A DNA stretch of 64,000 nucleotides from Procambarus clarkii (Eukaryota; Arthropoda; Malacostraca; Decapoda; Cambaridae): contig NC_091173.1 of the NCBI RefSeq assembly GCF_040958095.1, forward strand, positions 21,259,033 through 21,323,032, read 5' to 3'. Positions 10,101 through 21,600 of the stretch are shown piece after piece (the stretch's first letter is position 1; each line of letters starts with the position of its first letter). The notes under the pieces were generated by a model, which made no database searches, was not told where the DNA came from, and saw nothing but the letters and a program-made list of their open reading frames with translations. A program made the position numbers and the translations under genes.

Positions 10101-10978
10101 GGTAATTGTGTGTGTTGTAAATAATTAAAAAAGAAAAAAGAACACATCAACAAATATGTTTTAATTGTGATAATGTTAAAACTACCTGAATGATATATCT
10201 AGAAAAATAAAATGCATATCTTTATTTTCAATATATAATAAAATAAGGATCACTTGGGAAAAACAATGCATGAATCTGTGAAAGATAGACTGAATTATGG
10301 TAAAATTATACTACAATCGCACATACCGGACCTCATTCTCGAACTGATAAAGCTGTGTAAATGTTATTAGATTAGGTTAGGCTGGGTTGGGTTAGGGATA
10401 GTTTGGTTGGAAAAAAATTAAAATCTGTTGGCAAACTATTTTGTGTGAAATGATCTGCATCTGGCAGAAATCCCATGTTTTGTCAGGTGGTCACCTGGGA
10501 AATCTGGCATCATATCACCCTTCAGAGTATAGCAGATCTGAAGCTGACCACAGATAATGCCTATCTCAACAAAATTTATTGTAATATGCACACACACACA
10601 ATCTCAGAAAATTACAAATCAATTCATTTACAAAAATGTTATTTAATGGCATATTTGAAATAAACAAGTTTAAAGGGGATTGGCATCATTGGGCAAGAGA
10701 AGAAGATAGATTGGCAGAATTACACACCTGAGATGCTGAACTATCACGTGGTTGTCCAAGAGGTCTTCTAATCTGACCCCCTCGTGCAGCATCCGGCACA
10801 GGGAGCACTCTATAGACCCGTCGCTCTTCCACAGCTTGCTGGTGCAGTCGAGGCAGAAGGTGTGGAGGCAGAGCAGCAACTTGGGTGATCTCTTATCATC
10901 ATGAATATCGTAATCCTCGAAGCAGATGGGACACGACAGCTCCCTGGAGGCCAGGTCTTCTGGGCAGTACGTGGCCAT
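6657..10978 (-). CDS. RING-finger (C3HC4) protein with acidic C-terminal region, 4 coding exons
   Basis: Probable E3 ubiquitin ligase. Coding exons, 5' to 3': 10728-10978, 8976-9044, 8583-8736, 6657-7170; about 329 residues. The RING is C16-x2-C19-x17-C37-x-H39-x2-C42-x2-C45-x12-C58-x2-C61, a canonical C3HC4 pattern. Exon 2 adds a charged helix (DLELARRIDQELRDLD). Exon 3 adds AMFEKKSFDTPDIPEVV and exon 4 a long Asp/Glu-rich tail ending NSESLLDD. Every intron is phase 2 with GT-AG ends. Exon 3 (154 nt) is one base too long to join exon 4 in frame. As given, it reads EQEQEGGGGS then stop, whereas the +1 frame reads EEEDPEDQEENR into exon 4. So either a base is surplus in the GGA run or the protein ends early. 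No named orthologue recognised. The cell compartment is unknown; the RING implies E2 binding. Confidence 0.75.
7575..7835 (+). mobile_element. CR1-like LINE 3' end fragment
   Basis: The plus strand encodes DIFKRKLDSFLQEVPDQPGC, GGYVGLRAAPSNSMLDQ and ALRGQAWPQARLVK, the usual C-terminal end of a CR1-type polymerase ORF. It lies in intron 3 of the RING gene, antisense to it. Confidence 0.65.
7915..8086 (+). mobile_element. CR1-like LINE 3' end (tail shared with a SINE)
   Basis: Encodes LDKHLQRIPDQPGCDSYVRL, RAAASNSLVDQ and EAWSTTGPRGR, then the 3' terminus GGGACGCTAAGCCCCGGAAG and CACCTCAAGGTAAC. The same terminus ends the tRNA-derived SINEs at 29420, 41285 and 57715. Also within RING intron 3. 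Confidence 0.7.
8583..8736 (-). CDS. RING gene coding exon 3, with a 1-base frame conflict
   Basis: Acceptor TTTTCCAAAGCAG|C, donor AACAG|GTGTGT. The 5' part reads LAPAGESDITEIKAMFEKKS in frame with exon 2. The 3' part reads EEEDPEDQEEN in the frame of exon 4. The frames meet in a GGA repeat (minus strand GAAGGAGGAGGAGGATCC), a slippage-prone site. The length is 154 nt, where a multiple of three is expected. Confidence 0.65.
8976..9044 (-). CDS. RING gene coding exon 2 (charged helix)
   Basis: 69 nt bounded by acceptor TTCTGCAG|G and donor ACAG|GTGAGT. Phase 2 at both ends. It encodes R-ECEKQDLELARRIDQELRDLD, an amphipathic charged helix. ELARRIDQEL resembles ubiquitin-binding helices such as MIU motifs, but that is only a resemblance. 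Confidence 0.75.
9045..10727 (-). other. RING gene intron 1
   Basis: An intron of about 1.7 kb. It contains a dispersed repeat at 9607-9735 (CCCGAAACGCTGCGCGTGC start, (AAAT)n tail at about 9704-9730). The rest is AT-rich with no gene seen. Confidence 0.55.
9607..9735 (+). repeat. Dispersed repeat, CCCGAAACGCTGCGC family
   Basis: Begins GCCCGAAACGCTGCGCGTGC, continues TAGTGGCTTTACAAGACTGT and ends in an AAAT/AATA tail. Other copies: 22395-22490 (+), 22715-22790 (-), 30105-30190 (+), 30348-30465 (-), 30759-30882 (+) and a stub at 34437-34460. SINE-like: defined head and A/T-rich tail. Confidence 0.6.
10728..10978 (-). CDS. RING gene coding exon 1 (start codon and RING domain)
   Basis: ATG at 10976-10978 opens MATYCPEDLASRELSCPICF. 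The donor is CAG|GTGTGT at 10728/10727. The exon ends ...VIVQHL plus AG (phase 2). The start is chosen because the RING cysteines begin at residue 16 and the upstream sequence is an apparent 5' UTR. Confidence 0.8.
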
Positions 10979-11169
10979 TGTAGACTTCCTCTGTACAACT
11001 CACGCTTTCATTGTTGGCATCACTGACATGGGTACATTGCACGTCCAAGACTTGTTTAATTTAAACCATCGAATAATGTTCCTTTTGCGTTGCTTAACAC
11101 CCACTGACTGAACCAGGATAATGTGCGATGGAGCAGCGCATGGCAGCAGATGGATATGCTCCTCGTCCT
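10979..11169 (-). other. 5' UTR part of RING exon, with upstream acceptor
   Basis: Directly upstream of the ATG. The minus strand shows TTTTCCCCTCAG|GACGAG at 11170/11169, a good acceptor, implying an untranslated first exon further upstream (beyond 11170). Confidence 0.45.
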
Positions 11170-12500
11170 GAGGGGAAAATCACAACACACACACAGACGT
11201 GATTAACACAAAAAAGAACTATTTAAAAGACCCAACACAACACACTTATCACTAACGCCATCACTAGTAAATAAACTTGTCTTCGTATCACAGAGGTTAT
11301 TATTATCTCCCGGTGTCTCGCCTTATTTCCTCTCCACCCACCGCATGACGCTGCTATGACCTCTCGGCCAGGCAGGAACAAAGGCTGACAACAACGAGTA
11401 GTAATACTTTGTCCATCAAGTTCCGGAATAAACAGAGGTTCCTCTTCTCCTTCTCTTATAAAAGAGCAACTGGTTTCCTAGCGAGCCCCGTGTTCGTTTT
11501 CATGTCTCATTCATCAGTTTCATCTCTTTTTCATTAGTGGTAACTCGGTATATAATCATTTTGCTTTGATTGAACAGAACATCGTGAGTTTTTATCTTGA
11601 TTTCTTTCTTGATTATCTAAAATTCAGAACACTGGTGGAAAGTATATCGATGTTTTGGGGTCTTATCTTTCTGCGCCAAATCAGAATCGGACGAAAGTTG
11701 TTTTAGTAGAAAGGAGATGCCATGTTGGATATTTTTGATGATTTTCAAGGGAATTGTCCATTCATCGAAAAATTAAAAGAGCGAATTTTCCTAAATTTAA
11801 AAAAAAATGACATATAAGTAACGTTTGTTGATTATGAACTGTATTCGTGTAAATACCACTAAATGGAAGAAAGACGTATTACTTAAATGTCAATACGCTA
11901 GCAATATAGATTGACAAGGAACAATACCAACAATGGCCCGAGTCAAGTAATTCCACAACCCAGTTTGTTTCCGCAAAAACTATTAGAAATTGTCCATTAT
12001 ATAATTAAGGCAAGTCATTGTCCTTGGCAGCCTCTTTAGCGATGTCTTAATTAACTATGTGGCTACTCGCTTTGACGTAAGAGTTGTACCTTATTCAATT
12101 ACTGTAACATTATATACCTTGGCACTTATTTAGTTGAAATTAATGTGATAATACAAGAATTATGCTGTAAGATATAAACCACTTAAAATGTGGGTTATTG
12201 GTTGAAATAGACAACGTCACTTTTAAATTTAAATTACATTATATTGCATACCCGGGCAAGTTAACCTTTAGTATCAGACAGGTATCGTTTATTAGACAGG
12301 TATTAGACAGGTTTAGTATCAGGCTGTGTTGTGCATGTGTACAGGTCCGTGGAAGTGTGCTCCCCTAATTTCTGTTGCCCTAGCTTTAGTCATATGCTGC
12401 TTGCTTGTTATAGTGAATAGACAGTGCTTGGACTATATGTGTGTGTTATTATATGGCTTGTTTTTTGTTGCAGGATGTAACTGTACTGTAATTGTTTGAT
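11170..12500. other. Presumed upstream/promoter region of the RING gene
   Basis: Moderately G+C-rich to 11500, then AT-rich. No coding frame or recognisable repeat. Probably holds the untranslated first exon and promoter of the minus-strand RING gene. Confidence 0.3.
11457..11464. promoter_or_regulatory. TATA-like motif upstream of the RING gene
   Basis: TATAAAAG on the plus strand, within a near-palindrome (CTTATAAAAG) that gives TATAAG on the minus strand. It lies about 290 bp upstream of the predicted RING 5' UTR acceptor. No transcript start can be assigned; a guess. Confidence 0.15.
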
Positions 12501-12509
12501 CAATAAAGT

Positions 12510-12805
12510 CACAAGTCTGGCAGAGCGTTTGTCTTACCTCACTTTGTATCATCTGCAATTTAATGATGTGGTTTGTAATTTTCTTATGTCATTGATGTAT
12601 ATGCCAAAAAAAGTTATAGGCCCCAAAATGGACCCCTGTGGCACCCAACTTACTACATTTCTCCATTCAGATTAGTTCCCATTTAGCACTCTTTATTTTA
12701 TTTTTTCAACCATTGTTTTATCCATTGTATTATTATATTGTTCCATATGGGCCTGTAATTTCATTTCATGTGATACTTTATCAAAGGCTTCAGCAAAATC
12801 CATGC
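12510..12805 (-). mobile_element. LINE reverse-transcriptase core relic
   Basis: The minus strand encodes DFAEAFDKVSHEMKLQ, then SWVPQGSILGPITFFGIYIN and DIRKLQ: the conserved AFDKV.H and VPQGS.LGP...YIND blocks of non-LTR reverse transcriptases. Frame interrupted; catalytic ADD box not intact. Confidence 0.75.
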
Positions 12806-12979
12806 TGTGAATGGATTACCCTGAAGGTAAAATACATTCACCGAATCAACATTCATTTGAATCTACATTCATTTGTCTACATTCTACAAATCTACTACAT
12901 TCACCGGAAGGTGCAGTAAATCTCTACACCGACATTATAAATCTCGGTGCAGATCAGGAATAATGTCATTTGTTCCATT

Positions 12980-13125
12980 ACTGAAAGTATTGACATAGTC
13001 CAGCATGTCTCAGCAAAGTTGATAAAAAACAATCAATAAGGGACCTTTGACAAGCCGCTGGGTTCCTGTTCTCGTCGAGGCCACTAGAGATAGTGGCTTT
13101 CAGGTAATCTCTGCTAATAATTCCT
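12980..13125. repeat. Dispersed repeat containing CTCGTCGAGGCCACTAG
   Basis: The phrase CTTCCTGTyCTCGTCGAGGC followed by CACTA...GTGGC...TCAGGTAAATTCAGG recurs at about 15690-15760 and 20015-20080. Probably a SINE or LINE tail. Confidence 0.45.
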
Positions 13126-13879
13126 ATTTTCGAAGACAGGAAGTAATTATTAAACAAAGGCACCAGGCCGGCGAAAGACCATTTAGCACCATCGACGACA
13201 ATTAGAAGCATACACTTATAGTCTTTTTGAGGTTCCTAGTTCAGGCCAGCTTCTGATCTTCCCGAATAAACATTATCTTATCTATCATAAGTATCTGTTC
13301 ACACCCACTCACTTTCCTTCAAGTGTGCATGTAAAGCTATTCACCCCCCATCCTCACTTTCACTTACGTGTGCATATGTATAAAACTCAAAATTGTAGTC
13401 ATCCAGGTATATTAAATAACAAAAAATTATGTCTGTTCTTAAATCATAATACAGTATCTACTTGGTATAAAAAGGCCACAAATCAACCAATAAGTCTAAA
13501 TATTATTTTATTTTTAATATACAAACAGGACCTAGTTTCAGTTTCATTATATTTATGACAGGAGTATGACATACCTGTCAATCACCCAGGTACAAAATGT
13601 AAGCTTCATAATTTTTCATGTTTGATACAGGCTTGAACCAGGCAAGATAAATAATTATAATCATTTATAAATATTTATACAACAAATGAATCTGCAACTC
13701 GGTAATCATTCAAAACTAGCTGTATCACTGTCAGTTGGTGTTAAAAGACCTTCACTGTATTAGTGCTAGGTATTACAAGCCCTCTAATGTATCAATGTCA
13801 GCTGCTCCGGGTTAATCACTGCCAGCTGTTACAGGCTTTTCACACTGTGTCAGTTGCTACAGGTCATTCACTGCATGTG

Positions 13880-14110
13880 TCAGGTGTTCACAGCATCAGT
13901 GTCAGGTGACACCATTCACAGCATCAGTGTCAGGTGACAATATTCAAAGCATCAGTGTCAGGTGTCACCATTCACAGCATCAGTGTCAGGTCTCACCAGT
14001 GTCTGGTGCTATAGGTTATCCACAACACTTGTGTCAGGTGACCCATACACCAGATAATATGGATACTGATCTGACACATACTCCAGATAATCAAGTGTCA
14101 AACTCCAGAT
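13880..14110 (+). repeat. Tandem array, 28-bp unit
   Basis: CATCAGTGTCAGGTGACACC starts a unit repeated at exactly 28-bp steps (13894, 13922, 13950, 13978), with degenerate copies out to about 14110. Confidence 0.8.
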
Positions 14111-14274
14111 AATCTACAAAATTTCCATCCAACATCAGACTTTATGCAGCACTAAAGTCGAGTGTCAAGTGTGTCATACTTAACACATGAACCACCATCA
14201 AGACTTGACACCAGTATCAAGTATTGGGCAAACATCTCTTATCATCAACCTTGATTTAAAGTATCACAGGGCTT

Positions 14275-14460
14275 TCACAACACGACACCCATTATGAGGG
14301 GCTACACAAGACGAGGTACACTCATATGAGGGGGATACACAAGATGCAGCACACCCATTATGAGGGGCTATGCAAGACAACACATCCATTATGAGGGGCT
14401 ACACAAGGCACAGCACACCCATTATGAGGGGCTACACAAAACACAGCATACCCAATGTTT
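14275..14460 (+). repeat. Tandem array, about 33-bp unit
   Basis: Units containing CACCCATTATGAGGGGCTAC recur near 14292, 14325, 14358, 14388 and 14422, with spacing 30-34 bp. Confidence 0.8.
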
Positions 14461-14599
14461 AGGGGGGGGTTCACAAAACATCAACATAATATCTCACAGA
14501 TCACACAGCACAAGCCTTAGGCATGATGCCACAAACAATATCAGCATCACATTATGTATAGGAAACTCTAGTCAGCATTTATTGTAATACTTAAAGCAT

Positions 14600-15920
14600 T
14601 TATTTAGTCGGCTAGTATTTTAACCTCAAAACTGAAGCTAAATCAGAGGAAATTATATCAATCTCCCATTGAGTTTGACTGGATGTCACATATTGAGTAC
14701 TGATCAGTACACAGTTCAATGTCAAAAGTCATATATTCAATACTCCATTGAATTACAAAACTCACATTAAATTCACGATAATTAATAAAGATTTTCCACT
14801 CATTACATGACAATGCATACAAGACTTTGTACACAATTTTATAGAGTAGTACTGACACCATGAACCCTGTAGGCACAGTTGGTTGAAAGCGGCCGACGTT
14901 ACATAGTAAACTGTATGTAATGTCAGCGGCTTTCACAACGAAGTGCCCACTGGGGCGTATCTAATCCAGGTTGAATATATCATTCCTACAATAACTAACT
15001 AGCTAATGCCCATATGGACAAGCTCAATAAAATACATATACGTACTGTACAGTATATAAATACTCTATATATAGACAACACATAATGTTTATAAAATTAT
15101 ATACACTATTGTATTCCAAATATATAATGAATCTATTTAACCTGATGAATATGGAGAAAGAAAACAACCTTGAGTTTTCATTTATCAGAGTTGGACTGTG
15201 TAATAAATTTTAGAACCTAAATGTTGTAACATTGTAAACATCTTATATGATTGAAGTTGCCATCTCTTCATGTATGCATTTAATTTAGGTTCATAAGAAC
15301 ATCAGTTATGATGTCGCTAAGATATGGCTAACATACATGTGCAATGTATAAGTTTTGTGAAAGGTACTCTTAATTTTGATTGGTCCCAACATAAGATTTC
15401 AGTAATGGCAATGAAAGCTAGATTTCAGAAGAAACACGAAGCCCTGTTTATGTATTTTTAATATCATGTGTGATTTAATTACTATATGAACTGCTGAATT
15501 TTGAACATGTTCAAAAATGTTATTACAAATATCAGGAGAAATGCAACAGAGTTGTTATATATAAGTATAAGTACATAAAGTACTTATTATACATTTATAA
15601 TTTATAAGAGGTAGACTAGCTGGCCCAGGTCTCGCAATAAAGCACTACCATGGAGTAAGTATAAGGGTATCGGAAAAAATGGAGGACATTTGACAAACTG
15701 CCAGCTTCCTGTCCCTGTCATGGCTACTAAATAAATGGTGGCCCTCAGGTAAATTCAGGCTAACCTTTTATCCCATTCATACTTTCTTTAATTTAAGTTA
15801 CACTCACACTGCAGCACCAGTTGGTGATCTGCTCCAAATTACAATCTCGTTAAATAATCTGTTCATGAGGGTGAGTATAATGCTCCACATGTTATTTTTA
15901 TGTTTAATTTTTAAAAATGT
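14600..15920. other. AT-rich non-coding stretch
   Basis: No gene recognised. A fragment near 15690-15760 belongs to the GAGGCCACTA dispersed repeat. The rest is single-copy-looking AT-rich DNA. Confidence 0.4.
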
Positions 15921-15931
15921 TTACTTGCTGA

Positions 15932-16106
15932 TGACCAAACCACACACCAGAAGATGAAGAAACGGACATTTTGGCCGGTCCTGGACCATTATCAAGTCAC
16001 ATGTGATGTGTGATAATGATCCAGGATGAGCCGAACGTCGACATTTCTTCTTCTTGCGTGTAGTTTGGTTATCATATCTTCAGTCACATTATTGTGACTC
16101 ATCATC
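15932..16106 (-). mobile_element. Palindromic short retroposon with 11-bp TSD
   Basis: Flanked by perfect TTACTTGCTGA repeats (15921-15931, 16107-16117). On the minus strand it starts GATGAGTCACAATAATGTGA and ends CATCTTCTGGTGTGTGG...GGTCA. The interior is a long imperfect hairpin around TCCTGGACCATTATCAAGT. Same family as 32027-32186 and 52892-53070. Confidence 0.7.
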
Positions 16107-16117
16107 TTACTTGCTGA

Positions 16118-17300
16118 CTTTTTCTGCTTATTCCCTTCTTTCTCATTTACATGTACAGTATTGTATGTGCTTACCATGGACAATCTCGTTCTTTTCACAC
16201 ATTCTTCTTTCTTAGATTAAGCTCCTTTATAAGTACAATGGATTTTAAACAATGCCTATTTTCTTGATCAGTATTAAAGATTTACATCGTATGGCAATAA
16301 ATTAATCTAAGAATTATGCAAACAGTATTAAAAGATTAATGTCACTTCCTAATACAAAACTACTGTAATTATTTATATAAGAGGACCCGCTAAATGCTCT
16401 AGTTACCTTTATGTTCAGAGCTTTTTATTGTATTACTAATGACTACACATGTCCTTGAAAACAATATTGATAAAATGTTACAATTAAAAGGCAAATAGAA
16501 TTGGTTCAGTACATGATTTTCCTAGACACCAATAATACTTCCACAGTATACTTAAATTGTCCATATAATGTACTTCGTTTTATACAGAAATGCTTTCTCC
16601 ACAAAAGCAAACTGCATACTACAGTATTTGGTTAAGGATTTAATGGGAAAACTAGGGTCCACTCTAGAAATCTGCATTTTATTGCATAATAAATATAAAT
16701 CATGTATAAATTCTCATTAGTTCTGTTAAGAGCAAATTTGATTTCATTAATAACAAAAATTTTGATTAAAATTTTATATGCAATTCAACATGTATATAAT
16801 TAAAGCAATTTAGAATAGAAAACATTAGGGGGAAAATCATGACATTCTTAGTACTGACAGATCACATTGGAACGCAATCTCACAAAACGCTCAATATTTT
16901 TCACGTCGACCAATTTATTACAGTACTGAAATACAAAATTTTGATAAATACAATACAAAATGACCTAACTATTCATCAGTGAAACCACTTTTTTCATAGG
17001 CACAATGTTATACTGTACTGTAAATAGGAGTTGTGTTCCTGGGAATATTTCTGGTTAATTTTTCAGTATAAAATAAATGAATTAAATTACAAAAACTATA
17101 TTACTGGAGTACAAGTTAGAAATCCATTATTCATCTGCTAAATAATGCACAGCTGACAATTGTTATTTGTTGAGGCAAGGTCATCTCATCTTTCCCAACC
17201 CATCAGCAAACTATCAATAAATTAATGATCTGTCACTTCCTTCACTGTCTCTGAATCCATAATCTACCTCTGTGACAAAATACACTGGTGGATACACATG
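16118..17300. other. AT-rich non-coding stretch
   Basis: Nothing recognised: no open frame of substance and no repeat unit seen elsewhere in the window. Confidence 0.4.
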
Positions 17301-17319
17301 CATTACAAATCACACTCAT

Positions 17320-17880
17320 ACACAGTTATGCTTTTCTGACTTAGTTATGTCTCTCTCTTCTCTTCTGGGGAAAGCTCCCTGTGGCTCTCTGAAGCTACTA
17401 TCACTGATAGTATGCCAAACTACAAGGTGCCATCAATTGCAGAGTTCTTTTAGGCCTACTGAGGAGCCCAAATCTGTCCCTTTCCCCCTCACAGAAGTGC
17501 AGGGAGTGGTGGCAGTATGACAAAAATTACTATGAATATGTTCATGTCTGCCACCACCAGGGAAGCACTCCAAAGTCAGAACAGACCATTGCTGGGTGTA
17601 AGCTAGACTGCAGCCTTGAAAACTGCCCAAAAAGAACTCGCCTACAATGTAAATAAAGGATTGACAATGAAATAAGCACTAGCTCGTTTGCCTCACCTCC
17701 CTCTCATTTGGAGAGAGAAGGGAGGCAGCCAAAGATTTGTTTGGTGATCCATCCTCAGTTCTAGATGATGGAAACACCCCTGACTCCCTGGGAAAAGGGG
17801 AAGGAGGGTGTCAGGGAGCCATTGGGACTCGCCCAGAAATTGGTGTTTCATTAAAGTCAATTATAGTCTGTCTCTCATAT
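17320..17880. repeat. Unclassified interspersed repeat candidate
   Basis: More G+C-rich than its surroundings, with sharp edges. Contains CCCTTTCCCCCTCACAGAAG, CCTCACCTCCCTCTCATTTG and ACTCGCCCAGAAATTGG. No coding potential. Called a repeat from its composition and its likeness in style to 18940-20040; no second copy is in the window. Confidence 0.35.
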
Positions 17881-17949
17881 TTATTTGAATACAAAATATG
17901 TGTCTCTGATGAAAGTAGCTAGGTAAAATAAGCATAGGCCAGAGTCAGA

Positions 17950-18122
17950 GGTCCCCCCCCAAAATTAGAAAGTTCTCTTTTGCAAACAGTGTTAGACAGT
18001 TGGAACAACTTTTGGTGGAGGCCAAAACCATCAGTACTTCCAAAACGTCATATGACAGAGTACAGGGAAGATGGGACACCACGAGCATAGCTCTCATTCT
18101 GTAACGACACTTTTAATTACAG
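17950..18122 (+). mobile_element. LINE 3' end fragment (RRDTTGVAL family)
   Basis: The plus strand carries GACAGTTGGAACAA, then codons for VEAKTISTSKTSYDRVQGR-like text and GGGACACCACGAGCATAGCT. Parallel to 38945-39085 and to the LINE that is split at 50180-50280/51318-51410. Confidence 0.6.
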
Positions 18123-18581
18123 TACCCTATACTTTACACCAAAATATTTACCACAATTTACCCGAGTCCCACCATCTCTAATGGTCTAGATGGGGACAGG
18201 AAACCAGCAGCTTATCAAAGATTCCATTATTCCTGAGTTGCCCTAAATATGGATACAGACAGAATTAATTTTTTACATGAATTATGTTTCCCAATTTAAT
18301 AATGTGTTGTACAGTATATGTGAAACTTGTATATTTTGGCAATGTATAGTAAGGACTCCCTGTACTGTACTGTATCCAAAACATAATCTGCATAACAAAT
18401 TATTATAATTTGCTGTGTGATACAGTACTGAGACTTTCATCAAAGTTTCAAAGTCCAGCCAAAATACTACATGTAATTAGTAGCTTCATAAAAAATATAA
18501 ATACAGTATCTAATATGTCAAAACTGTAATGAAACCCTTAATATCCTATATAAATAAAATATTATTTTTATGATACAGAAA

Positions 18582-18697
18582 CTAAGTTTGAAGATCACAT
18601 ATGCTCCGCTGTCCCTCGGCATCACACTCATATAATGTTTTACGGATGCCATTTTCAAGAACTTGACCTTCTTCTGGGGCACTATCCTCGTCTTCAT
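18582..18697 (-). CDS. MFSD6-like paralogue 1, last coding exon
   Basis: Acceptor TATTTGCAG|AT. Encodes D-EDEDSAPEEGQVLENGIRK and TLYECDAEGQRSICDLQT, stop TAG at 18582-18584. A cytosolic-type acidic tail unlike that of paralogue 2. Confidence 0.75.
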
Positions 18698-21600
18698 CTG
18701 CAAATACCCAAAAAGAACATGAATACTGTGAAACCAAATTAATCAGATTATGGAGAAGATTTCAATCATAGGATAAATTGATGCAGTTTCAAATTACACA
18801 ATGACTCCAAAACACTTTACATATTAATTAGTGGATTCATTTGTATGTGTAAGTGTAAGGGATAAGTGTAGGGACATATGTGTAACATCTGTCCCTACAC
18901 TTATCCCATCCATGTTATCCATGTTATGACATGGGATGGCAACTAGAAGAAGCTGCCTGCAGATACTGCACAACTGCAGACTCTGCAAACAGCAACAGGC
19001 AAAAAGGCGAAGAAATCTTAAGAGCCAGGACCTAAGCGGATTCCATAGAGGAAGCAAGCACTGACTGCTGACACGCGAGACGGGAAGCAAAAAAAACAGC
19101 GACACTGCATCTTTTAGGATCAGCGTGAACAGCTTCAAAAGAGCACGACGCACGCACCCCCATGGCCAATGTATCAGATCCAGGTGCGGTTCCAAGTGTC
19201 TCCACGTCCTCCTCAAGACAGTCCGCGGACATCTTGAGAAGTAAAAAAGAAACGCAAGACCGAAGCCAACAGGCCACAGGCGTGCAAGTCCTCAATAAAG
19301 GGAAGGAACCTGCACGTGAAGCTGCACCACACTACATGACATCCCGAGTCAGGGCAGGAGCGAACAAACACGCATTGAGGTGCTCAAACTCATTGAGCAA
19401 CCTTCAAACTCGCACGAAGCAAGAGTGAGTTTGAGGACGTGACCCAGGGATCATGTCCATTGGACCAAAGACCCCCACGGGGTTTCCCAGGACCCTTAGT
19501 CATGTTATCTCACTAAGGGAAGTCCAGGCAGGGTACTGCTAACCAGCACCCAAAAACTATCAAGCAAACTGCTAAAGCTGAACTAAGGGACATGTACACT
19601 CGTGGGGGCCTAGCGGAGGACAATCAAAATACAAAGGGTGTGACCAAACTAAGAAGCAGACTCCCCCCACCAGTCTGGAAAACAAAATGAAAAGAAATAC
19701 CCCGCAAGAGGAAATGTGCCTAAGCGGAACAGAGCCGGCCTCTATGAGAGATGATAACTAGCTGCACAGTACCTGGCACCCCAACCAGTGACGAAAACTA
19801 CACCTTACCCAGAGGCAAACAGGGGAGCATGAATCACCCCAGCCGACTCCAAGGGCAGTCAATCACCGAGCAGCAAAAGACACAGCGGAGGTAGAGCCCA
19901 AGGTGACTTGTGGAAGGTAACCACAAGCCCCCAAGGGCAGTACTTACAGGAGCACCTAGGGAAGGGAACCCTAGGCGCATGCAGTCCGAGTACTGGAGAA
20001 ATTACTCCTGGCTCGCACACCTTCTTGTCCTCATCGAGGCCACTAACATTAGTGGCCCTCAGGTAAATTCAGGTAAATGTTATGTTTGTCCAAATGAGGT
20101 CGAGGGTGGAGTTAGTCATTTGAGTAATTCTTGTGGTTCTAGTGATCATGGGTATTAGCATGCAATGCATGACTTCATACAGTTGAGGAAGCTGGCAACT
20201 AGTGGATTATCAGGTTGGCATAGGTCAATATTATGTTAGTATTAGTTGATTTTTTTTTTAATTTGTTGGTTATTAAATTTCTGAGGTTACAGTTAAAATT
20301 ACTCTTGAGTTATGAATTCCTTACACAGTTCCTAAGTGTTAAGTTGTTAAGTTTGTGTCAGAACTCTATTTTGAACTAGGAAAAATATACTGTATATTCA
20401 CCAGAGGTGTCTCTAGTTTGGATCATTTCTGAGCATGTTAGCTCCTGATTGTAGTAAATTGCAGTACCACAACCTCTCTGGTTTGGTCTACAGTTGTGGA
20501 TAGCTGAGTAATTGGGCATGTTAAACAGATGTGTTGAATCATCATTTAGCCAAGTTTCTGTTAATATAACAAAAGAATTTGTTGTGCAATGCTTGCAATA
20601 ATTCACTAACATCATCCTGCAATAGTGCTTGGTTAAGACCTTATATTTATGTTAATACCTGTACTGTAATTCATCTTGTTAGGGAAAGGCAGCCTGTGTA
20701 CATACTCTATACATATTAGGCTTATATTGATGTTTCCCCCATATTGAGTCAAACTACTGATCCTCCCCAGGATGCAACCCTACAATAAGCTGACTAACTC
20801 CTAGGTACCTATTTACTATTAGGTGAACAGAGGCATAAGGTAGTGTATAGGAAATGCGCCCCATCATTTCTGCCCCACCCCGGGATTCGTACCCTGAATT
20901 CCTGATTATGAGTCGAGAAAAAACCCAACTGTATTACTAATACATTAAATTGATTTGCAAATACATTATTGGCAAGTTTTGCTGTACATATAATATTTGC
21001 AGTTTTGATCATTAAAGTGATGATTGTTATTAATACAGTATTTGATAAGAGGTTTAAATTCACGGTCTACACTTGATGGTATTCAATACGGAGGGTTGAT
21101 GTGTGACTTATGATAATTATACTTTACAGGCAAGTAAACAATTATAAAAAAGACAAAATCTAAATATGAAGATTATAATGTAAACTAACAATTACTGTAC
21201 TATACAAAAATATAATTATTTATATATATATATATAAATACTGTTTATATACTCTATACTGTATATGGCTAGAAAAGGGTGTGGAGTAAACATGGTACAA
21301 GCAAAATATAAATAATTCAAGTGGATACGGTAAGTTAAGTACACTAATTTGATAGAATTGTAAAAAATAAGAATGAGCTTGGATGAGGTGTAGCTGCTAA
21401 TACTGAAAACAATGTTAAACAAGTAAAGTTTTAAATGACTATTAGCTATAAATGACTAAATCATGGGATGTCATTTATATGAAGAGAATAGTGTAAATTA
21501 AAGAATATTTTGTAGAAACAAATATAGTTTAGTTGAGTATTCACTAGAAAAGAATAATTAATTTATAAGAATAATGGCAGTTTACATCAATGATACACTA

